Assembly (NCBI RefSeq): GCF_002001085.1
Contig: NZ_MUNU01000017.1
Span: 407,670 to 471,669 of the forward strand
Reading direction: 5' to 3'
Source: Rhodanobacter sp. B05
GTDB lineage: Bacteria; Pseudomonadota; Gammaproteobacteria; Xanthomonadales; Rhodanobacteraceae
Length of the DNA stretch: 64,000 nucleotides
Below, in pieces: positions 20,575 through 28,261 of the stretch (its first letter is position 1; each line of letters opens with the position of its first letter). The notes under the pieces were generated by a model. It was given only the letters and a program-made list of their open reading frames with translations, had not been told where the DNA came from and ran no database searches. Both the position numbers and the translations under genes were made by a program.

Positions 20575-22102
20575 TTTTCACCTCGAAAACCATTCGTTGG
20601 TGTTGATGCGGCCACGCATCGTGCCGCCCTTCGGCTGGGTCGGCCATATCCCGTTCGCCTATCTTGTCGTCGACCTTCTGCGGCCACGCTGCCTGGTGGA
20701 GCTCGGCACCCATTCGGGCAATTCCTACATGGCGTTCTGTCAGGCGGTGCGCGCGCTGGAATTGTCTTGCCGGTGCACGGCAGTGGATGCCTGGCAAGGC
20801 GATGAACATGCCCTGCATTACGGAGAGCAGGTCTATCGGTCGCTTCGCTCTCGGCATGACCCGCTATATGGCGATTTTTCCCGATTGCTGCGCGCCAGCT
20901 TCGACGGTGCCGTGGGGCAGTTCGAGGACGGCAGCATCGACCTGCTGCACATCGACGGACTGCACACGTACGACGCGGTGCGCCACGACTTCAAAAGCTG
21001 GCTGCCGAAGCTCAGCGATCGTGCCGTGGTGCTGTTGCACGACACGAGCGAGCGCGAACGCGGTTTCGGCGTCGACAGATTCTTCGGGGAGCTGTCGAGC
21101 CGGTACGCCTGTTTCGACTTCAGGCACAGCCACGGTCTGGGCGTGGTGGCTGTGGGTTCGCAGTTGCCGGCGGCATTCTCGGCCTTCATGCGGGAGGCCG
21201 GCGATTCGCCTGAAGCGATGCGCGGCTTTTTCGAAGCGCTGGCCGGCACCTTGGTGGATGGCGACGACCGGCCGACGACGGCGGTCACCGAACCACAGCC
21301 GGTGGTCTGCCAGCTGTTCTATCGGGGGCGGGACGAGGCCTACGACGAAAGCCGCATGATCTCCCAGCCGGTCGATGCCACCGACGATACGGTGGACCTG
21401 CAGTTCCGTTTGCCGGTGGGCATTCGTCCGGATTACCTGCGGTTCGATCCGGCCGACTTCCCCGGGATCTACGGTTTGAAGCGGGTCATGCTGCAGGAGG
21501 GAGCCGATTCGCACGTGAAAGAGTTACCGCAGTTGCCCGGTCGACTGGGTCATGTCAACGGCGAATGGGTGGATGCTGCCGGCATGCATACCCTGCGGTT
21601 GGTCAGTTTTGATGGCGATCCGAATGTGGAGTTCGAGATCGGCAGTGCTCTTGCAGAAGTGGTCGGCGACGACGGCTTGCAAATCACCATCCGCGTCGAT
21701 TACGAACTGGTGGTTTCCGATCCCGCGTTGCATCGTCTGCTGGAACAACAGGCTGCCGTCAGCATGCGTCGGTATGCGCGCGCACGAGTGGATGTGCAGA
21801 ACCTGTCCCAGGCGTTCTCGCAGCAACGGGGCGAGATGCAGGGCCTGGCCCAGGCGTTCTCGCAGCAACGGGGTGAGATGCAGAGCCTGGCCCAGGCGTT
21901 CTCGCAGCAACGGGGCGAGGTGCAGAATCTGTCCCAGGCGGTCTCGCAGCAGCGGGACGAGGTGCAGAGCCTGACCCATGCATTCTCGCAACAGCGAGAG
22001 GAAGTGACGCTCGCCCTGCAGCAGCTCCAGCAGGGTATCAATCTGCTGGCAAGGCGTGGCTTCTGGCCTCGGCTGAGGAGGTTCATCAAGCGTGGGCAGT
22101 GA
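20564..22102 (+). CDS. Class I SAM methyltransferase with tandem-repeat coiled coil; candidate chain terminator
   Basis: Predicted 512-aa protein. Residues about 20-210 are a Methyltransf_24-like SAM-dependent domain: VELGTHSGNS at 45-54 (motif I) and LLHIDGLHTYDA as the acidic post-motif. A middle domain (about 240-400) is beta-rich and of unknown function. Residues 412-481 are five exact 14-residue repeats, rich in Gln and with hydrophobic heptad positions, encoded by 42-bp tandem repeats, so a parallel coiled coil is likely. The C-terminus (about 490-512) is a basic, aromatic amphipathic stretch suited to membrane association. The architecture and position after wzt recall WbdD, which caps and measures O8/O9a chains. 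The family role here is inferred. The start ATG at 20564 overlaps wzt by 11 nt. Confidence 0.8.
   Translation: MNRNFHLENHSLVLMRPRIVPPFGWVGHIPFAYLVVDLLRPRCLVELGTHSGNSYMAFCQAVRALELSCRCTAVDAWQGDEHALHYGEQVYRSLRSRHDPLYGDFSRLLRASFDGAVGQFEDGSIDLLHIDGLHTYDAVRHDFKSWLPKLSDRAVVLLHDTSERERGFGVDRFFGELSSRYACFDFRHSHGLGVVAVGSQLPAAFSAFMREAGDSPEAMRGFFEALAGTLVDGDDRPTTAVTEPQPVVCQLFYRGRDEAYDESRMISQPVDATDDTVDLQFRLPVGIRPDYLRFDPADFPGIYGLKRVMLQEGADSHVKELPQLPGRLGHVNGEWVDAAGMHTLRLVSFDGDPNVEFEIGSALAEVVGDDGLQITIRVDYELVVSDPALHRLLEQQAAVSMRRYARARVDVQNLSQAFSQQRGEMQGLAQAFSQQRGEMQSLAQAFSQQRGEVQNLSQAVSQQRDEVQSLTHAFSQQREEVTLALQQLQQGINLLARRGFWPRLRRFIKRGQ
21797..22006 (+). repeat. Five in-frame 42-bp tandem repeats (14-aa units)
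   Basis: Units start at 21797, 21839, 21881, 21923 and 21965. Units 1-4 differ at only a few positions, and the fifth is more diverged. Each encodes two heptads of a predicted coiled coil. Gain or loss of a unit keeps the frame, so coil length could vary by slippage or recombination. Confidence 0.97.
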
Positions 22103-24497
22103 GCAGCGGAGCCTATCTTCCATGTATCCATCGCTGTGGCACGGCCTGTGTAGCGCCCTGGGCCGCTGGCGTCGGCGGTTGCGTGGCATGTCGCTGGCTC
22201 TGCAGCCACTCGACCAATTGGAGCCGGCGGCGGGCCGACCGGGTTGGTGGCAGGCCAGCGGCAACGATCCGAAGTTTGCATGCATAGCCGGGGGCTTTCC
22301 CCTGAAAGCGGGCTGGTACCGCCTTTCGATCGAGCTGGAGGACATCGATGGTGACTGGCTGGAGCCGATGCTCTACATGGACTACGGCTACGGTATGCAC
22401 GAAACCTGGTCCCTGTACCTGGGTTTCGTGCGACGCGGTGCGCGGCGTCATGTTGGTGTGGTGTTGTTCCCGTTCGCCGTCCAGCGGCTGCGCTTCGACC
22501 CCGCCAGTGCTCCATGCAGGTTCCGGGTGGAGGGCTTCGGACTCAGGCGGATCGGCCGCATCGGGGCCGCCTGGCGCATGCTGCGCGCGGTGGCGAAGAG
22601 CCGCGTGACGCAAGGTTCCGGTCATCGCGAACTGATGCTGGATGCCTGGCGCAAGCTGCGGGGGCTGGGCGGTCGCCACGCCTTCGCGTCGTGGTTGCAT
22701 GAACAATATGTTGCCCATGGCAACATCAAGGCGCCGACCTACGAGCGCTGGCTGAATTTGTATGACCAGTCCCGCGTGTCGTCCGAAATGTCCCCGGACT
22801 CGCTGGTCTCTATCCTGCTGCCCACTTTCAACACTCCCGAGAAATGGCTGCGGCGTTGCCTGGACAGTGTGCTTGCGCAGACCTATCCACACTGGGAATT
22901 GTGCATATGCGACGACGCGTCCACCCTGCCGCAGGTACGCGAGGTGCTGGAGCACTACGCCGCGCACGATTCGCGGATCCGCATCATCTGGCGCGAGAGC
23001 AACGGCCATATTTCGGCAGCGTCGAACAGCGCGCTGGCCATTGCCCAGGGCGATTGGATCGCCTTGCTCGACCACGACGACGAATTGCATCCGGTGGCGC
23101 TGGCCACGGTCATCGGGGCATGGCGGCGTCATCCGCAATGGCAGTTCGTCTACACGGACGAGGACAAGATCAACGCCGATGGGCAGCGCTATGATCCCTA
23201 CTTCAAACCCGACTGGAATCCCGACCTGTTGCTCGGGCAGAACTGTGTCAGCCATCTGGGCGTCTATTCGCGGGCGCTGGTGAATGCTGTAGGCGGTTTC
23301 CGCCAAGGGCTGGAAGGCAGCCAGGATTGGGATCTGGCGCTGCGCTGTAGCGAGCGGCTGGCACCGGAGCAGATTGGACATGTGCCGGTGGTGCTCTACC
23401 ACTGGCGGGCGATTGCGGGATCGACCGCACAGGGCGTGGGCGAGAAATGCTACGCCCACGAAGCCGGTCGCCGTGCGCTGCAAGGGCATCTCGAGCGGAC
23501 CGGCGTGGCGGCCGAAGTGCTCGAGATCGACGGCATGATGGGTGCATTCCGCGTCCGTTACCCTACGCCCACATCGCCGCCGTCGATCAGCATCATCGTG
23601 CCGACCCGGGATCGGCTGGACCTGTTGCGCCGGTGCGTGGAATCGATTCTGGAGCGGACGACGTATCCGCGCTACGAGATCCTCGTCGTGGACAACCAGT
23701 CCGTCGAGCCGGAGTCGCTTGCGTATCTCTCCAGTTTCAATGATCACCCGAAGGTGCGGGTGCGCAAGCACGATCAGCCGTTCAACTACTCGAGCATCAA
23801 TAACGATGCCGTGGGCGGTTGCCGCGGCGAGTTGATCTGCCTGCTCAATAATGACGTCGAGGTGATCACTCCGGACTGGCTGGAGGAGCTGGCGAGTCAG
23901 GCGCTCCGCCCACGTGTGGGTGCCGTGGGAGCCATGCTGTACTACCCCGACGACACCATCCAGCATGCCGGTGTGGTGACCGGGGTACACGGCGTGGCGG
24001 CGCATCCTTACTCCGGCATGCCGCGCGGCTTCCCGGGACAGATGGCGCGGGCAAGGCTGGTGCAGGGCATGAGTGCAGTCACCGCCGCCTGCCTGATGGT
24101 GCGGCGTGAGGTCTATCTCGAAGCGGGTGGTCTGGACACCGATTTGCAGGTCGCCTTCAACGACATCGATTTCTGCCTGCGGCTGAGGCAGCTTGGCTAT
24201 ACCAACATATGGACGCCATTTGCCGAGCTTTACCATCACGAATCTGCGTCGCGCGGACATGAAGACACGACGGAGAAATGGACGCGTTTCATGGGTGAAG
24301 TGGAGTTCATGAAGCGTCGATGGGGCAGTCAGCTGGAATGGGATCCCGCTTACAATCCCAACCTCACGCTTTCTGGCGAACCGTTTGAGTTGGCTTTTCC
24401 CCCGCGCGAGTGGTGCTTTTTATCGAGCGCACCTTTCATCGTGAAGGACGTCAACGGTCCGGAGGAAATACGCCAGTCACAGACTTCGGTGGCGTAA
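22092..24497 (+). CDS. Two-domain family 2 glycosyltransferase (O-antigen assembly)
   Basis: Predicted 801-aa cytoplasmic enzyme. Residues about 30-165 form a beta-rich N-terminal domain without catalytic motifs. Two GT-A (GT2) domains follow: the first about 240-450 with VSILLPTFNTPEKW and the Asp-rich DHDDE at 327-331; the second about 505-760 with SIIVPTRDRLDLL, LLNNDVEV and FNDIDFCLRL. Tandem GT2 enzymes of this type make repeating rhamnan-like backbones. The GTG at 22092 has a strong GAGGAGG Shine-Dalgarno 10 nt upstream and overlaps the previous gene by 11 nt; an ATG at 22122 is possible but has a weak ribosome site. It is the first polymer-building gene of module A. Confidence 0.87.
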   Translation: MGSEQRSLSSMYPSLWHGLCSALGRWRRRLRGMSLALQPLDQLEPAAGRPGWWQASGNDPKFACIAGGFPLKAGWYRLSIELEDIDGDWLEPMLYMDYGYGMHETWSLYLGFVRRGARRHVGVVLFPFAVQRLRFDPASAPCRFRVEGFGLRRIGRIGAAWRMLRAVAKSRVTQGSGHRELMLDAWRKLRGLGGRHAFASWLHEQYVAHGNIKAPTYERWLNLYDQSRVSSEMSPDSLVSILLPTFNTPEKWLRRCLDSVLAQTYPHWELCICDDASTLPQVREVLEHYAAHDSRIRIIWRESNGHISAASNSALAIAQGDWIALLDHDDELHPVALATVIGAWRRHPQWQFVYTDEDKINADGQRYDPYFKPDWNPDLLLGQNCVSHLGVYSRALVNAVGGFRQGLEGSQDWDLALRCSERLAPEQIGHVPVVLYHWRAIAGSTAQGVGEKCYAHEAGRRALQGHLERTGVAAEVLEIDGMMGAFRVRYPTPTSPPSISIIVPTRDRLDLLRRCVESILERTTYPRYEILVVDNQSVEPESLAYLSSFNDHPKVRVRKHDQPFNYSSINNDAVGGCRGELICLLNNDVEVITPDWLEELASQALRPRVGAVGAMLYYPDDTIQHAGVVTGVHGVAAHPYSGMPRGFPGQMARARLVQGMSAVTAACLMVRREVYLEAGGLDTDLQVAFNDIDFCLRLRQLGYTNIWTPFAELYHHESASRGHEDTTEKWTRFMGEVEFMKRRWGSQLEWDPAYNPNLTLSGEPFELAFPPREWCFLSSAPFIVKDVNGPEEIRQSQTSVA

Positions 24498-25228
24498 TGT
24501 TCACTTCAAAGCAACAACCGGGTGCGTGCGACCCACTGCTGTGCATCGGCCACAGCCATGTCGCCTGCGTGGCACAGGCCGCCGTGAAACTGGAGGTCCC
24601 GCTGCAGGCAATGAACTTCTGGGAGATGCCCCGGGCGATTCTGCGCGAGGACGGTGTGCCGCGTTTATCGTTGGACATCGAGCTGCGACTGCGTCGACAT
24701 CCTGGGCCGTTGTTCTCGCTGATGGGCGGCGCAGCCCACGGCGTCCTCGGCATGCTGGTGCATCCGCGCCGCTTCGATTTCGTGCTGCCCGCTCAACCGG
24801 ATCTGTCGCTCGATCCGCTCGCCGAGATCCTGCCGGTGCTGGCGGTCCGGGGCATGCTTGAATCACTGATGACAGACTATCTGGCACTGATGACGCAATT
24901 GCGCCAGTTCTGTACCGGGGCGCTGTTCCATGTCGAACCGCCGCCGCCGTATGCCGATGCAGGGCGTATGCATGCCGACATCCCGTGGCCGCTGTATCCC
25001 GGGATGTGCCATGAAATCTCGCCAGCCCCGTTCCGCCTCAAGCTATGGCGGCTGCACACGCAAATACTCGATGACTGGTGCCGCGCGAATGACACGAAGT
25101 TGTTGCGCTGTCCGGCCGAAGCGATGGATGCCGACGGGTTCATGCGTGAAGCCTTTTACGGTGACGGCGCTCACGCCAACGTGGCTTATGGCGAACTGGT
25201 TCTGCAGCAGATGAAGGGCCTGGCATGA
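24497..25228 (+). CDS. SGNH-hydrolase-like protein of unknown substrate
   Basis: Predicted 243-aa protein without signal peptide. The N-terminal strand-turn LCIGHSH (residues 15-21) resembles the nucleophile elbow of SGNH hydrolases, although the usual GDS is replaced by GHS. Near the C-terminus GDGAHAN places Asp223 and His226 in the DxxH spacing of the SGNH catalytic dyad. It could be a glycan O-acetyl esterase or an acyltransferase; this is an inference from motifs. Its ATG shares one base with the preceding stop (TAATG), and the following GSCFA gene overlaps by 4 nt, so the three are translationally coupled. Confidence 0.6.
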   Translation: MFTSKQQPGACDPLLCIGHSHVACVAQAAVKLEVPLQAMNFWEMPRAILREDGVPRLSLDIELRLRRHPGPLFSLMGGAAHGVLGMLVHPRRFDFVLPAQPDLSLDPLAEILPVLAVRGMLESLMTDYLALMTQLRQFCTGALFHVEPPPPYADAGRMHADIPWPLYPGMCHEISPAPFRLKLWRLHTQILDDWCRANDTKLLRCPAEAMDADGFMREAFYGDGAHANVAYGELVLQQMKGLA

Positions 25229-26328
25229 GCCATCCCTACAAGAACATTCCCGACGTACAGCGATGGAGCCGCGCGATGGCCTATCGCACCAGCGCCGACA
25301 TCGACCCCGTGACACCGCCGCCGTTCCGAATCGGCGTGGATGCGCGCGTGGTCACGGCGGGTAGCTGTTTCGCACAGCATGTTGCCCGCCACCTGCGCGA
25401 GCAGGGGCAGGCGTGCTTCGAAACCGAGCCGGCGCATCCACTGCTGCCGGATGAACTGGCGGCTGCCTTCAACTACGGCATCTACGCGGCGCGCTACGGC
25501 AACATCTATACCGCCCGCCAATTGCTCCAGCTGTGGCATCGCGTCACTGGCGCCTTCGAGCCGGCCGACGACATGTGGGCGTGGTCGGAGGGTTGGTACG
25601 ACCCGTTTCGTCCGACCATCCAGCCCGGCGGCTTCGCTTCGTTGCGCGAATACCGTGAGGATCGCCGCCAGCATTTCGCGGCCGTGCGGCGCGCCTTCAC
25701 CGAGATGGACGTGTTCGTCTTTACCCTTGGCCTCACCGAGTGCTGGGTCTCGCGCGAGGATGGTGCCGTCTATCCGTTGTGCCCCGGTGTCGCGGCCGGT
25801 GAGTTCGACGCTGGAAAGCACAGGCTGTACAATTTTTCTGCGGATGAGGTGACGGCCGACCTGCGTGCGTTCATTGGCGAGGTGCGTCAGGTCAACCCGC
25901 GTCTGCGGGTGATCCTCACCGTATCCCCCGTGCCGCTGGCGGCGACCGCAGAACCGCAGCACGTGCTTACTGCGACCACCTATTCCAAGGCGGTGTTGCG
26001 GGTGGCGGCGGAACAGGCGTGCAGGCTGCCGGACGTGTACTATTTTCCGTCCTACGAAATCGTCAATGCGGCGGGCCCGGCCTATTTTGCCGAGGATCGC
26101 CGCTCAGTCAGCGAGCAGGGAGTGCGTCACGTGATGTCGCTGTTCTTCCGTCACCTGATGGAAAGGCCGGACGCGGGACTGCTCGCATCGCCGGCGCCGG
26201 CGGGCGATGACTTCCTGCGGCAGGCTCAGGCCGTGGTGGACACGCTTTGCGACGAACAGCGGCTCGATCCGTCGCCCATTACCCAACCCCCGGAACACGA
26301 CCGGCTGGAGGGCCGCGATGACCACTGA
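25225..26328 (+). CDS. GSCFA-domain protein
   Basis: Predicted 367-aa cytoplasmic protein of the GSCFA family (named for the motif seen here at residues 46-50), which is related to SGNH hydrolases and often encoded in polysaccharide loci. A FTLGLTECW stretch near the middle and ILTVSPVPL are further family features. The biochemical function of the family is not established. The ATG at 25225 overlaps the previous gene by 4 nt, and the next gene overlaps by 11 nt. Pairing two SGNH-fold proteins with a dioxygenase points to decoration of the O-chain or its carrier sugar. Confidence 0.8.
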   Translation: MSHPYKNIPDVQRWSRAMAYRTSADIDPVTPPPFRIGVDARVVTAGSCFAQHVARHLREQGQACFETEPAHPLLPDELAAAFNYGIYAARYGNIYTARQLLQLWHRVTGAFEPADDMWAWSEGWYDPFRPTIQPGGFASLREYREDRRQHFAAVRRAFTEMDVFVFTLGLTECWVSREDGAVYPLCPGVAAGEFDAGKHRLYNFSADEVTADLRAFIGEVRQVNPRLRVILTVSPVPLAATAEPQHVLTATTYSKAVLRVAAEQACRLPDVYYFPSYEIVNAAGPAYFAEDRRSVSEQGVRHVMSLFFRHLMERPDAGLLASPAPAGDDFLRQAQAVVDTLCDEQRLDPSPITQPPEHDRLEGRDDH

Positions 26329-27352
26329 TGCGCTGCTGGACGACGGCCTCATGCGTGCCCACGAACTGATGCGCCAACGTCGCTTCGGCGAAGCGATCGA
26401 CTGGCTTGCCGATCTTTGTCGCCAGTATCGGGATGACCGGCTGGAACGGCTGCTTGCGTTGTGTCGCTACCGCAGTTTTGTCGAGCAGCCGCCACACTCG
26501 GACGTGCCCGACCCATGGCACGCCGGAGTGCCCGACCCGTTCGCCGATGTGGCAGGGGTGCCAGAGATCTCGGCCAGCCAGCTCAACGCCGCGACGCTTG
26601 CCGCAGGCATCCACCATCACGGCGCGCTGCTGGTGCGCGGACTGCTGGAGGAGCCTGCGGCACTGCAGTTGGCCGATGGCATCAGGGCGGCGCTTGATGC
26701 TTGCACGGCGTGGCACGACAAAGGTGAGGGCGAGTTCGACGGCAGCTGGTATTCGCGCCTGCCGCTGCAGGATGGCTGCGAACTGGCCCAAGCCCGACCT
26801 TGGGTCGAGAGCGCGGGGGGCGTGTGGCTGGCCGATTCGCCGCGCATGCTGCATGAGCTCACGGATCTGTTCGACGTACGCGGACTCGTCGATGTTATCG
26901 CCGGCTATTTCGGCGAGCGACCGATGATGTCGGTGGGCAAATCCACGCTGCGCTGCGTGCCGGGCACGCAGGGCGAGGCGGACTGGCACCAGGACGGCGC
27001 TTTCATGGGCGCCGACATCCGCAGCGTGAACCTCTGGCTCAGCCTTTCGCACTGCGGGCATGACGCCTCGGGACTGGAATTCCTGCCGCGTCGACTTTCA
27101 CGCGTGCTGCCCACCGGCAGTCACGGCGCGCACTTCGGCTGGTCGGTCGGGCCCGGTATGGTCGAAATCGCAGCCGAAGGCATGGCCACGGTCAGCCCCG
27201 TGTTCGCACCGGGCGACGCGCTCTTGTTTGACCACTACTTCCTGCATCGCACCGGTGTCCCGACGGCGATTGCGAAGGACCGCTACGCGATCGAATCGTG
27301 GTTCTTCGCACCTTCCGCGTACCCCACCCAGCAGGTTCCGCTGCGCCTGTGA
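26318..27352 (+). CDS. Phytanoyl-CoA-dioxygenase-family Fe(II)/2-oxoglutarate oxygenase
   Basis: Predicted 344-aa protein. Residues about 1-50 form a short helical TPR-like segment. The rest is a double-stranded beta-helix with iron ligands His224-x-Asp226 (WHQDG) and a distal His310 in FLHRTG followed by a basic residue for 2-oxoglutarate. PhyH-family enzymes hydroxylate small molecules or protein/glycan side groups. The substrate here is not known, and context favours an O-antigen sugar. The start at 26318 overlaps the GSCFA gene by 11 nt; the longer frame from 26207 runs inside that gene. It is the last gene of module A and converges with the next, minus-strand gene. Confidence 0.8.
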   Translation: MTTDALLDDGLMRAHELMRQRRFGEAIDWLADLCRQYRDDRLERLLALCRYRSFVEQPPHSDVPDPWHAGVPDPFADVAGVPEISASQLNAATLAAGIHHHGALLVRGLLEEPAALQLADGIRAALDACTAWHDKGEGEFDGSWYSRLPLQDGCELAQARPWVESAGGVWLADSPRMLHELTDLFDVRGLVDVIAGYFGERPMMSVGKSTLRCVPGTQGEADWHQDGAFMGADIRSVNLWLSLSHCGHDASGLEFLPRRLSRVLPTGSHGAHFGWSVGPGMVEIAAEGMATVSPVFAPGDALLFDHYFLHRTGVPTAIAKDRYAIESWFFAPSAYPTQQVPLRL

Positions 27353-27394
27353 GCGGGCCCGGCAGTCAGCCGGACGAGGCGGCGGGTTGTGCAG

Positions 27395-28261
27395 TCAGTC
27401 GCGCTCCAGTTCGTCGATCCGCACGCGTTGTGCCTCGATCACTCCGCGCGCGCGAGCGAGCGCTTCGGTGCGCCGGCTCAGGCAAGTTTCGGTTCGGGTC
27501 AGGATGGCGCGCAGGTGCATGCCGTCGGCTTCCAATGCCATGCAGGCTTCCAGCAGGTAGTCGGCGCTGAAGAATCCGTCGATCAATGCCTGGAGCGCGG
27601 GGGTCATCCGCGCCGCCGGCACCAGGATGCCGAGGCCGTTGAAGAACGGCAGCTTGCGGAAGGTGAAATAGGTTTCGACGCTGGCGATATAGTCCTCAAT
27701 GGCGGTGAGCACCCCATTGCGCGGGCCGCCTTCGTGCAAGGCGTTGGCCAGCACACCGTTCATGCCATCTTCGATCAGTTCCGGTACGCCCGGCAGCATG
27801 CCGCGATAGGCGTAGGGATGTTTCTGCGAAGCTTCCAGATCATCCGGGTTGTAGTACATGTCGCGCCGGGCATACGGCCAGGCCACGTCATGCGAAATGA
27901 TGATTGGCGGCGGCAGGCCGGTCTGCTCGGCGCGTGCATGCAGCAAGTTCAGCTCGGTGTAGACGGTAGCCCAGTTGTGGTCGCCGTCGATCAGCACTAC
28001 ATCCGGCGTTTCCAACTGCGGAATGGCCGCCACGCTCTTCAACGGCAGATAGCGGTACTCGGCCGGGCCGAACTGCGCCAGCACCTCGTGCAGGCCGGGT
28101 TGTGGCGCCGGATCGATGATGTCGGCCTGGGCGCCCGTGGCGCGGCAGTAGGTGAGGATGTTGCTGGTATTCCAGCCACGATCCGCGCCGATCTCCATGA
28201 GGCGGCGCGGTTGCGCGATTTCGATCAGCGGGTGGATGTAGCGTTGCCAGAAACGATTCAT
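27395..28261 (-). CDS. Class I SAM-dependent methyltransferase
   Basis: Predicted 288-aa protein. The motif-I-like MEIGADRGWNTSN is near residue 23, the acidic VVLIDGDHNW near 88, and HDVAWPYARR follows, a pattern of the Methyltransf_24/CmcI-like group used on sugars. The C-terminal 30 residues are a charged helix likely to form a coiled coil. The ATG at 28261 overlaps the stop of the upstream GT2/CmcI-like gene by 4 nt; the frame extension to 28480 lies inside that gene and is rejected. The two genes form a minus-strand pair convergent with module A. Confidence 0.78.
   Translation of the reverse strand: MNRFWQRYIHPLIEIAQPRRLMEIGADRGWNTSNILTYCRATGAQADIIDPAPQPGLHEVLAQFGPAEYRYLPLKSVAAIPQLETPDVVLIDGDHNWATVYTELNLLHARAEQTGLPPPIIISHDVAWPYARRDMYYNPDDLEASQKHPYAYRGMLPGVPELIEDGMNGVLANALHEGGPRNGVLTAIEDYIASVETYFTFRKLPFFNGLGILVPAARMTPALQALIDGFFSADYLLEACMALEADGMHLRAILTRTETCLSRRTEALARARGVIEAQRVRIDELERD

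Noticed and set aside
21797..22006. CRISPR-like array
   Set aside because: The repeats are contiguous, in frame and without spacers; they encode protein repeats.
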